Source of the DNA: Paramacrobiotus richtersi
Taxonomy: Eukaryota > Tardigrada > Eutardigrada > Parachela > Macrobiotidae
Assembly: GCA_034698045.1 (NCBI GenBank)
Contig: JAQGAU010000413.1
Coordinates: 1-28,615, forward strand
Length of the DNA stretch: 28,615 nt
Reading direction: 5' to 3'
Position 1 is the stretch's first letter, and each line of letters begins with the position of its first letter. Shown in pieces: positions 20,636 to 28,411 of the stretch. A model generated the notes under the pieces. That model saw only the letters and a program-made list of their open reading frames with translations. It did not search any database and was not told where the DNA came from. The position numbers and the translations under genes are program-made.

Positions 20636-22027
20636 TACGTACTGTCAGATAACCAAATTTAATTTTGCAGAACCGCGGGATAAGGACAGTATGCCAGGAA
20701 ACAGCCCCCGATCTCGAAAACAGCATATACAATATTACAATACTCCATACATCCTGTAACTGGCAACATTTCTTGGATGCCTACGGATTGTCCATCTTGG
20801 CCGTTTGCTTTGCATTTGCCATTTTAAAGTTTAAAAATGAAATTTTCCTAACAATGATATACACGACTGGTTAATAACTTGATTGTATAATACTGTAATG
20901 ACGCTCGCGGTTAAATCTGCGCTTTCATCGTCCAGTGTGGCTTATATATGGTACTTTTACGTACTCGCTTATTGCCAGTACATACGTATGTATTATATAG
21001 CGTCGACGCTGTTAAACAAAGAAAAATATAACGGTCATAACTGAATAACAGACTGATCTGCAGCGACGATGTCTGAAAGCAGTCCTCTAAATCCATTATT
21101 AATAAAGCAGCAGCATAGAAATATCTATATCTATGGAAAAAAAGGCGCACGTATAAACTACAAAAGAGAGCTGTCATATTTATGTGGCGCATTCGCAGAA
21201 CGGTCGGGGAATATCTGTATTAGTGTTATTCACTGCTTATATATAGAGAGTAGATATTGTCAGCAAAGAGGGTATGCGTCCGACTGCCATTAACAACATT
21301 TAATTTTCGGAACTATTCATACACTCTTAAAATTCATAAGTATTTGTGCCGCGCGTTCGCTAGCCCTACACCACTATAATTTTGTATGGCGAACGAGCGT
21401 TCGCTTACCAGTGTGGTTTTCAGAGTGTGGAGGTAACAGCAAACCCAACTCTTGTGGTTACAAACCACAAATCAATCAGAATAATACAATAAAAACACCC
21501 GGATTTATTTTACAGAAATTTACATCAGGTCTCGACACCGCCGGATATGCTGTTATTAGTGACGCCACATACGAGTTTAATGAAACAGCTAATAACCGGA
21601 TTACGGCAAGCAAAACGGTTGCCGTGCGGCAAGTGTTGTTAGCCAAATCCTTTGGCCTTCGAACAGAGCATGCTTTTTTGGAAGACTTACACCAAAGATG
21701 GTACCAAGCGCCATCCTTTGGATCTAGTGGATGAAATGATTCAAATGAATGCCTTCATCAATGGTAATCAGCCTACGTCTCTGAACGATGTGCTACAAAA
21801 TGAACTGCAGTTCTCCAACGTACCGTACTTGCTGCCCAATTTTCAGGTTTCTTGGTCAACAAATTTAAATGAATGGTTAATCGAAATCAGTTATTCGTGA
21901 TTATCGTTCCAAGCTTGTAGCCATTATTTGTTAAGCTGTATTATGTTACCCAACAATCCGAAACAATGTGAGTACCGTCAGTTATTGTAGTTATCAAGCT
22001 AGGGGCTCGGCGACGCGTTGCTTTACC
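20636..22027. other. Stretch with no recognisable gene
   Basis: AT-rich to about 21360. A 107-codon frame at 21411-21734 and an 82-codon frame at 21652-21900 overlap in different frames, so they could be one frameshifted coding relic (the first contains LDTAGYAVISDATYEFNE). I cannot assign a family. Confidence 0.35.
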
Positions 22028-22130
22028 GATGCGACAAATATTTCATCTGTTTCACGACAAAAGACTCCAAATACCCAGTCTTTGTTCACAGTTAGCCGTC
22101 CTCGATAATACTTCCGAACAAAATTTTCGG
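22028..22130 (+). repeat. 194 bp-period direct repeat, unit 1
   Basis: Aligns with 22222-22323: gatgcg, catctgttt/catttgttt, ccaaatacccagt/ccgaatacccagt, gttagccgtc/gttaaccgtc and ccgaacaaaa. The inter-unit sequence also has weakly similar stretches (ggacccttaacgacgtggtaccc versus ggaccttattcgcgttagggtagtaccc), which suggests two diverged satellite-like units. Confidence 0.7.
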
Positions 22131-22221
22131 TTCATTTATTTCAGTTGTCATGCCCGAACCACCGGTATGCTTGCCTTAGGACCCTTAACGACGTGGTACC
22201 CGCTTTTTTCCCAAAGTCTTC

Positions 22222-22323
22222 GATGCGCAGACATGTCATTTGTTTCTCGGCAAATGCCTCCGAATACCCAGTCCTTGAACTTGGTTAACCGTCTTGGATG
22301 GTAATACCGAACAAAAATTATGG
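22222..22323 (+). repeat. 194 bp-period direct repeat, unit 2
   Basis: Second unit, ending about 25 bases before the first 1 kb LTR-like repeat. No copy precedes the second LTR-like repeat at 24085, so these units are not part of it. Confidence 0.7.
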
Positions 22324-22351
22324 ACCTTATTCGCGTTAGGGTAGTACCCTA

Positions 22352-23362
22352 TAACGTTCATGTCCTTGTCTGTATAACAAGCTAACCTTGCTACTGTATC
22401 GCATTGAACTTCCTGTCGAGGAATCCTGTTACGTTTATTATTTACATTTACGTTTATCTGATTCTGTGGGCGTAGACTGAAGATTCAAAAAATACCTCGA
22501 CAAGGCCTATAAAAAGCGCCAAGTGTCTATCGGCAGCCTTCCAGATTACGAATGACAGGAGCATAATTCACATCAATCTGGATTTACCTTCCTATATTGA
22601 TATGTGCGCTTTTTCAACAGCAGGTGCAGTACAAATGAACACCGCTACAAGTACTTTAAAGCGCAGTGCCACTCTGTGGAGTCAACAGAGAAGTATGGAA
22701 TGCTGCAGCAGACAGCAATGCTCTGAGTCTTCGCATTCTCGTGCTGATTCTGTGTGTTTTTCTGTATCATGCATCTGTGTTTGTTCTTCGCAACTATCAC
22801 CATTTTCCAAGCCCCGCATCATGAATTGAACAGACATCAAACACCCTTGCTGCCTGAACGGCATCCACCATTCACCTGAATAACATTTTTCTTCTGCCAC
22901 CGGTAGATTTCCTTGGGAACCGAAACTCGATCAAAAACGGATTAAATGCATTTGGGGTATCGGCCGACGAGATATAACAGAGGTTTGGGCAGCTGACATG
23001 TTGTTTGCCGGACCTGAACAGCGCCGGCCAACATCACGAGGAGCTTGACTCAATCGGAACGGATGCCACTATCAATGGTAATTACTGACGTAATTATTAC
23101 AATATGCCATATGTAGCAGCGGCAGTCATTATTTCTCACATACCGCCTTATGCTTGAACGAACATTCTACACACGTGGCAGTGTGTCAATACATCCAGCA
23201 TGTGCGGGATCGTTGACCTTAACGAGATAATGCCGCCAAGTGCCAGGACTGCCACTATGACACAGTCCTACAGCACGTATGGCCTACACGGGCGTCCATA
23301 GCTCGCGCGGTTAGAAGCACCAGACGTTAAGATTCTAGACCGCTAACAACATAATCGGAATC
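22352..23362 (+). mobile_element. LTR-like direct repeat, left copy (about 1.01 kb)
   Basis: Collinear with 24085-25064 over its whole length. Shared blocks include gtataacaagct, ctgtgggcgtagact, ctataaaaagcgcc, gtgtctatcggcagcc, tcgcattc, aacatcacga, gcttgactcaatcggaacg, gatggcctacacgggcgtcc-type sequence and gctaacaa. It carries a promoter-like TATAAAAA at 22508-22515, followed by a possible start region (ctatcggcag). A block at about 22818-22905 differs completely from the other copy. No clean TG...CA ends or target-site duplication can be fixed, so 'LTR' is an inference from length, direct orientation and the TATA box. Confidence 0.75.
22508..22515 (+). promoter_or_regulatory. TATA box in left LTR-like repeat
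   Basis: TATAAAAA followed by gcgcc. The same sequence is kept at the matching position of the other copy, 1717 bases downstream. Confidence 0.5.
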
Positions 23363-23426
23363 TTACCGTGTTATGTTCACCTGTTTATAAGTAATCCAGG
23401 CAATGGTACCAAAATCAAACAAAGCG
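23363..23426. other. Junction between left repeat and enclosed frame
   Basis: Contains caatggtaccaaaatc, a possible but unconvincing primer-binding-site-like sequence. No tRNA match was checked. Confidence 0.2.
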
Positions 23427-23663
23427 TTACGCTCTGCGCTCCGTCTTCTTTGGCTCCTTCACAGGAGCTCCCGGTGCGGCGCGCTTCTTCTTTGCCTGTA
23501 CTGGGGTCGCTGGCATGACATTCTCGCGAACGACAGGAGCCGGAACCTCCAGTTGAAGAGCCGGATCAATGTCTATTTTTATTCCACGGGATCTACCGAT
23601 GTTTACCATCAGCGTCATCAAGAGGTGCGAACGGTCGTTGAGGAACTGCATCATGTCAAAGGC

Positions 23664-23666
23664 CTA
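23664..23666 (-). other. In-frame TAG inside the 189-codon frame
   Basis: The only interruption of the frame. It is flanked by well-formed coding sequence on both sides and lies between an ...SITNC segment and AFDMMQFLND. A single point change in a sense codon, or readthrough or reassigned TAG, would explain it equally well. Confidence 0.8.
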
Positions 23667-23924
23667 GCAGTTGGTGATCGAAGTTTCAGTGCCGAAGGTC
23701 CCCAGGAGCATTATAACAAAGGCGAACTTCTTACTAGCCACCAACTCGTGGAACAGCGTGTCCTTCATCACGGTGTCCACCACGAGGGGGTTGTTAGTCG
23801 CGGGCAGGTTGCACGAGCGCTCCGCAAGGCCAACAGGCGCGTTACCAAAGGCGATTCCCTGCTCGCTGTAACGAACACAATAGTATGGTTTGACTTCTAC
23901 GTACTTTTTTCCCAGGATGTTTGG

Positions 23925-23944
23925 AATAACTTGCAATAACTTGC
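23925..23944. repeat. 10 bp tandem duplication inside the frame
   Basis: aataacttgc occurs twice in a row. On the minus strand it falls within CKLLQVIP. Twenty bases is not a multiple of three per unit, yet the frame is still open. Confidence 0.8.
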
Positions 23945-23992
23945 AATAGTAACGCGCAATCTCAGAAAAATGTGTGTTATCCGTTATGAAGG

Positions 23993-24037
23993 TCATTTTA
24001 GGATCTCCTGAACCCAGAATTTAATTGGTTGGGTCAT
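23993..24037 (-). CDS. 14-codon mini-frame overlapping the next start (ATGA)
   Basis: ATG at 24037 opens MTQPIKFWVQEILK and ends in a TGA whose first two bases are the last two of the ATG at 23996-23994. The preceding frame (16 readable codons, ending LQLDVDK) in turn ends in a TGA overlapping this ATG at 24034-24037. Two ATGA junctions in a row are typical of translationally coupled genes in phages and bacteria. In an animal genome they could be coincidence. Whether this short peptide is ever made is unknown. Confidence 0.25.
   Translation of the reverse strand: MTQPIKFWVQEILK
24012..24034 (-). other. Part of the junction upstream of the 189-codon frame
   Basis: Minus-strand sequence between the two ATGs. 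The AGGAG (Shine-Dalgarno-like) lies just below, at about 24005-24009, 8 bases before ATG 23996. It has no known meaning in eukaryotes. Confidence 0.25.
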
Positions 24038-24224
24038 TTGTCCACATCTAGCTGGAGGACTTCATCCCTAAAGGCTATATAGCGTTAACGTTCTTGTTTG
24101 TATAACAAGCTCGCCTTGCTGTTGTATTGTATTGAAAGAACACGCTGTTACGCTTGTTATTTAAATTTACTTTTATCTGACTCTGTGGGCGTAGACTAAA
24201 GATTCTGGGTCCTTTGACAAGGTC

Positions 24225-24232
24225 TATAAAAA
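24225..24232 (+). promoter_or_regulatory. TATA box in right LTR-like repeat
   Basis: TATAAAAA followed by gcgccc, at the position matching the left copy. Confidence 0.5.
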
Positions 24233-24562
24233 GCGCCCAGTGTCTATCGGCAGCCCTAAAGAATGGGAACGACCGGAACAGAATTCACAACAATCTGGAT
24301 TTACCTTTCTACAGATACGAATACGTGCGCTTTTTCAACAGCAGGAGCAGTAAAAATAACCACCGTTGCAAGTACTTAGACGCGCAGTGCCACTCTGTAG
24401 ATTCAACAGATATATATGGAATGCTACAGCAGACAGAGCAGTGCTCTGGGTCTTCGCATTCCCGTGCTGATTCTGTGTGTTTTCCCGTTTCCTGCATCCG
24501 TCTTGCTCGTTCGCAACTACCACCATTCACTAATTTTTGTTTTGCTGCAGTGGAGCAAAAAT

Positions 24563-24604
24563 TAAGGAACTGCTCAGCAGCTCGGCTAAGGAACTGCTCA
24601 GCAG
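24563..24604. repeat. Short tandem duplication in the right repeat
   Basis: taaggaactgctcagcag occurs twice with ctcggc between. Absent from the left repeat, so it arose after the two copies diverged or replaced older sequence. Confidence 0.85.
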
Positions 24605-25064
24605 TAACCGTTGCCGTTGTATCTATCCTTCGAAACCGTAACTCGATCAAAACCGGATTATATGCATTGTTGTATCGCCCGACGAGATAAAACACAGGCT
24701 GGGGCGGCTGATTTTGTCATTTGCCGGGCCTCAACGGCGCTGGCCAACATCACGAAGAGCTTGACTCAATCGGAACGAATGCCACTATCGATGGTGATTA
24801 TTGACGTAATTATTGGAAGTTGTGGCAGTCTACATTTCTCCCATACCACTGGATTCTTGAACGAACATTCTACACACATGCCAGTGTGTGAATCCATTCA
24901 CCAAGTGTGGGATCGTTCATCTTAATGACGTAATGTCGCCAAGTATCAGGACCGCTACTATGATACAGCCTTACAGGGGGGATGGCCTACACGGGCGTCC
25001 GTAGTTCATGCGGACAGATGCAGCAAACACTAAGGTTCTGGACTGCTAACAATTTAATCGGAAC

Positions 25065-25269
25065 CGCCACAATCCGTTTCCAGCTAAGCGAAGGACATTA
25101 GGAGAAGTGTATAACAACAAGATGATACAATATGCAATAAGTGTCTCGCACGATAACCCGAACAGCTGTACATATATATGGCATGCACGATCGAATATTG
25201 ACCGAGAGTGCCTTTTTGCATATGTTAAGTAAAGGTAAACTTAAATGCGTTCGGTAACGGAACCACAAT
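25065..25269. other. Gap before the Gypsy relic
   Basis: No gene seen. No target-site duplication is visible at the end of the right LTR-like repeat. Confidence 0.3.
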
Positions 25270-25711
25270 GTGCCATACGACTTCAAAGGCCATAGAAATA
25301 AGCCATGGAAAGACTGCATTTCAAACGTCCCGCTACAGGAAAACATCAGAGTACAAAAAACGTCCGTTCTCAAACAAACAATAGCTATGCTGGCTCCACC
25401 CGTTTTACTCCTGGCTACCTTGCCGGAACACACCTTACCGCAACAGCCTCTATCCTACATCACGTTGGACGAATCACTAGAAAAACTTGTTTACTCGCTT
25501 CTGGCAAGAAGCAGAAGAGACAGTCCGAAACAACGTGCCGTTGGCGGTCACCAGTTTTGCACTATTTCGCACGCCTGCAATGCATTGTGAAGGGAGCACA
25601 ATATATTGCGGTAAAACAATCAGAAGACACTATTACGACATTCATATTGAAAATCCGGTTGATAGCGCTCTGCATGAAACACTACTGACGGCGTATGACG
25701 AACTGAGATAA
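25270..25711 (+). pseudogene. Gag-like region of a Gypsy relic, frameshifted
   Basis: Three plus-strand frames overlap (25270-25590, 25305-25688, 25487-25711), as expected of a single coding region hit by indels. Readable parts are LSYITLDESLEKLVYSL in the first and FWQEAEETVRNNVPLAVTSF, then HYYDIHIENPVDSALHETLL and TAYDELR with a stop, in the last. The final part has a second genomic copy at 13926-14062, which shows that it belongs to a repeated element. Order relative to the downstream zinc-knuckle-like motif and RT suggests gag. An integrase zinc-binding region was considered because of the helix-rich LDESLEKL...FWQE pattern, but the position before RT argues against it. Confidence 0.4.
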
Positions 25712-25800
25712 ATACAGCGTATGGGGGGTGAAGGCGAAAGCTCAAAGTTTAGGCGAAGGAAGGGAAAGCTTTAAGGTATTCGGTAGTTCTAAGAAGTTCG

Positions 25801-25915
25801 AACTGTCCCGTTTGTGGATCTTACCGAAATTTTCATTCCCGTCGAAATGCACACCATATGTGAAGGTATCGTAAAACCTGTAGCTATCGAAACTCTCCCC
25901 CCTAAAGGTGTTGCT
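25801..25915 (+). pseudogene. Zinc-knuckle-like motif, probably gag C-terminus
   Basis: One frame reads NCPVCGSYRNFHSRRNAHH and then, after a stop and a small shift, sequence that resembles 'FRNA.C..C...GHI.K.CRYRN' (RYRKTCSYRN). Paired CCHC knuckles with an intervening FRNA-type stretch are frequent in Gypsy gag. Key Cys residues of the second knuckle are not all present. It sits between the gag-like region and RT, where nucleocapsid is expected. Confidence 0.4.
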
Positions 25916-26149
25916 GTGGAGACAAGTTACAGGGAAATTCATGCGGCTAGAGAAAATAAATCCATAGCGTCTGCTAATCCAGGTGAACGAATACCAGGAT
26001 CACGTTTTACGAAACTGAAATGATGGGCACTAATATCGCTCCGTTTGTGCTGAAGAATATTGTAAAGGATGAGTATCTTGCACCGTGGATAGCCTGGCAA
26101 ATCCCTGTGTGCTTGCTTTTCCATGTAGCCCTGTATGACGGGTGCTTTG
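25916..26149. other. Expected protease/RT N-terminal region, not readable
   Basis: In an intact element the protease and start of RT would lie here, but about 230 bases is too little. No D(S/T)G motif is seen, so this part is deleted. Confidence 0.35.
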
Positions 26150-26530
26150 CGGCAAATCCTCGTTGAAGCAACATGCAACCAAAAGAGTGATTTGGAAGAT
26201 AACATTTACTGCTGTTTCAGGACAAATGAATCGCCTAAGGCCTTTATAACGCAACTGTACCTTCCGAACATCTTATGGACCTTGTCTTAGCTAGTGTAAA
26301 ATGGTAAAGCTGCATACTTCTGTGTTACGTGGTCGACACATTGCTTCCTTTAAACACATTTAATACACCAAAAAGCAGATTAAATGAAGTATTCGAACGA
26401 ATAAGTAAAGCGGGGTTAGCTCTAAACTTCAGTAAGCATGTCTTTCCTTTACCGAGCCCTATAAAATTCATGAGTTCGTTGTTTCCAGGGCACCACATTC
26501 CCCTTGCTACGATAGTGAGACCATAAAACC
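26150..26530 (+). pseudogene. Ty3/Gypsy reverse transcriptase palm and thumb, decayed
   Basis: At 26202 one frame reads TFTAVSGQMNRL, matching 'TAF....G.Y.F.RMPFGL'. From 26239 the next frame reads GLYNATVPSEHLMDLVLASV, matching 'GL.NAPATFQRLMD..L'. After one TAA (26305) the frame continues SCILLCYVVDTLLPLNTFN. Here CYVVDTLL stands where active enzymes have VYLDDILI, so one of the two catalytic Asp residues is lost. It then gives RLNEVFERISKAGLALNFSK, the very diagnostic 'HL..VF..L..AGL.LN..KC'. The rest, PIKFMSSLFPGHHI, is a decayed 'FLGHVIS'. Apart from one frame change and one stop this is a continuous RT. It is clearly inactive. Confidence 0.85.
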
Positions 26531-26559
26531 TTGCCTGATTAGGCTTACATTTCTGACAG

Positions 26560-26800
26560 ACGAATCCTTTACTACTGGGCTTTCTGCTGGTATGCGAAGT
26601 CTAGGATTGCTCTCGACGCATCTCATGGTATTTTACCATTGATTACATGTACTATTCCATTCTTGATTTCGACGGGCCATTATCCAGAGATGCCAGCCGC
26701 TCGATTTCATATGCTTAATATCCATTACCTTAAAACTGCTTACAGAAAATCGATGAAGTTACAAATGCACACCAGTACCGTGCTAAATACAACCAATGCC
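26560..26800 (+). pseudogene. Probable Gypsy RNase H remnant
   Basis: Following RT directly, one frame reads IALDASHGIL (about 26606-26640), matching the RNase H 'L.TDAS..GIGAVL' strand with its catalytic Asp. Further on another frame gives SISYA (about 26703), matching 'PI.YASRTL', then sequence compatible with '..YSQIDKEA' (LQKIDEVTNA). The pieces are in order but in different frames. The assignment leans on position after RT. Confidence 0.45.
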
Positions 26801-27874
26801 AACAACCACAGTCAACGAATACAAAAGCACCTTACGCGGGACGGACTTTCGCGGAACACGTGCCAGCTCTGCTGCTGCTGTGCTAGACGCTTTCATATTT
26901 CAAGAACTACTTTGAAACGATGACTAGAAACAAACTCAGTTCCTCATTGACAAGGGAATACCACGCAAAGCGCATTACTGACGACTTTCATCGTAAAGCG
27001 ACTCACTACAATTAGTTCCGGCATAATTACCGCTTAGCGAAACCCTTCTCCCCAAACACACTGGAAACTCCAAAGGAGCAAACTGACCCCATTCGTTCGG
27101 ATTGTGGCTGATTGTATGATTATGCACGAGTGGCTTACATGCCGTGTCTTCTTGTTTTGTGCATTACAGTTGTGTAAATGCTACATCTGCCTGTTATCGA
27201 GAACTCATCTGAGCATACGGTAATCACGCCCATGTACAAGCTAATAATGCAGATACTACTGCGCAGCGAGCCGCACTTGGATGCTACGGTACCGTTCGTG
27301 AATTTTCGTATTGGTCTGTAGGAATAAATGGTGTAGTGTATGCAGCTGACAAAGGTCCAGCGGCAGCATGCCGAAAATTTTCAGAAGAAAACAACATGGA
27401 TCCAGGTATGCTCCATTTTCGGTTTGTGGTCGACATTGAGAGGTAGAGGAAGACAATAACGTCCCAAATAATTATTGAAGGAGTTTGTTTGTACTAGAAT
27501 AATGATAAAGGCCGACAAAGTGGAAGACGAAGGCAAAACTGCGTGCACGTTTCCCAAACATGCGACTGCAGAACGGGCAACAGCCGTTTGACCGAGGTGT
27601 CGATGAGCAGCTTTGCGAAATTCATCCGAGGTTTGACAGGCGGCAATAACTGGGAACAAATCATTACACAAAGAAGTATACCTGCTTCACGGCTGGTAAA
27701 TGATTCGGCAACTGTCTGTGGTCGGCAGAAAAACATTAGCATTTATTTCTTGTTTAATATTGACAATTTGGTTCACTAAACCGATGACCAGTAAAAACCT
27801 CAGGAAAGCTTAGAAAGGGAAATGGAAAGATATAGGGGAAGTAGCTACTTCAATCCATCTGTAGACTAGTCTAT

Positions 27875-27907
27875 CTAGTATAATGAGGCTAGCTCATTAT
27901 ATACTAG
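27875..27907. repeat. Inverted repeat with 13-15 bp arms and 5 bp loop
   Basis: ctagtataatgag (27875-27887), loop gctag, then ctcattatatactag (27893-27907). The arms are perfect complements apart from an extra ta in the right arm. AT-rich cruciform-type sequence. There is no U-tract, so it does not look like a bacterial terminator. Confidence 0.85.
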
Positions 27908-28393
27908 AAATACATGTGAGACAGCAGTTATCATACCTGGCCGCAGGGCTAGTCAACGAACATAGCTAACACGATACATGCACGATGGCAAACACGATGG
28001 TAACACGCGCGAGACATTATACCATGACAAAAGCAATAAATACTAATAAATAATATGATGGCATAATATAGTGAATGTTAAGCGGTGTAACGGTGAAGCA
28101 GTTAAATCTTATTCACTGAAGGCCTGAGGTGAACTTTTGGGAAGACTCGTCCGTTTTCTAGATCAAATTTTTTCATGACGTTGAACACCGAGGACTGGAC
28201 GTCCAATTAAATGCACTAACTCGGGATCGGGTAAAGAGGAATATCTATCATTAGACTGAGCAGATGTCAGTACTTTTGTCGGTCATGTTCGGTTGCACTG
28301 TTTTGTAAACAACAATGCTAATTGACATTTTACGGTTGGTCCACGAGTCAAAGGAAGACTGACTCACCCAGAATTTGCGAAATGCATGGACAT

Positions 28394-28411
28394 AATTATT
28401 ATTATTATTAT
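28394..28411. repeat. Microsatellite (att)n
   Basis: Six tandem att units, interrupted only at the ends. Confidence 0.9.

Larger units (their letters stand above)
23427..23996 (-). pseudogene. Unrecognised 189-codon gene with one internal TAG
   Basis: I do not recognise the family. Reading leftward from ATG 23996, the frame is open for 110 codons to a TAG at 23664-23666. It continues in the same frame, without any shift, for a further 78 codons to a TAA just below 23430. Residues 1-60 contain aromatic and hydrophobic segments (SEIARYYCKLLQVIPNILG) and no signal peptide. The last 25 residues are a basic, Pro/Ala/Lys-rich tail (QAKKKRAAPGAPVKEPKK). A plus-strand frame of 178 codons covers the same bases with the same codon boundaries, but it is rich in His/Arg/Leu/Trp as antisense shadows usually are. 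The ATG is preceded by AGGAG with an 8-base gap. Candidates are an integrated viral or phage-like gene, an accessory gene of the flanking element, or a captured gene. Confidence 0.55.
24085..25064 (+). mobile_element. LTR-like direct repeat, right copy (about 0.98 kb)
   Basis: Same orientation and order as 22352-23362, with TATAAAAA at 24225-24232. It differs from the left copy by many substitutions and by a replacement block at about 24530-24625. There, a 24 bp unit containing taaggaactgctcagcag is duplicated (24563-24580 and 24587-24604). The 158-codon (+) and 128-codon (-) frames inside it are incidental, since they are not preserved in the left copy. Confidence 0.75.

Noticed and set aside
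23403..23939. 178-codon plus-strand frame over the unrecognised gene
   Set aside because: Same codon boundaries as the minus-strand frame, and rich in His, Arg, Leu and Trp, as expected from antisense of a biased coding strand. The minus-strand reading has the more protein-like composition.
24214..24695. 158-codon (+) and 128-codon (-) frames
   Set aside because: Both lie inside the right LTR-like repeat and are not preserved in the left copy, so they are incidental.
25440..25600. Integrase zinc-binding domain reading of LDESLEKL...FWQEAEE
   Set aside because: Lacks the HHCC residues and lies upstream of the RT, where gag is expected.
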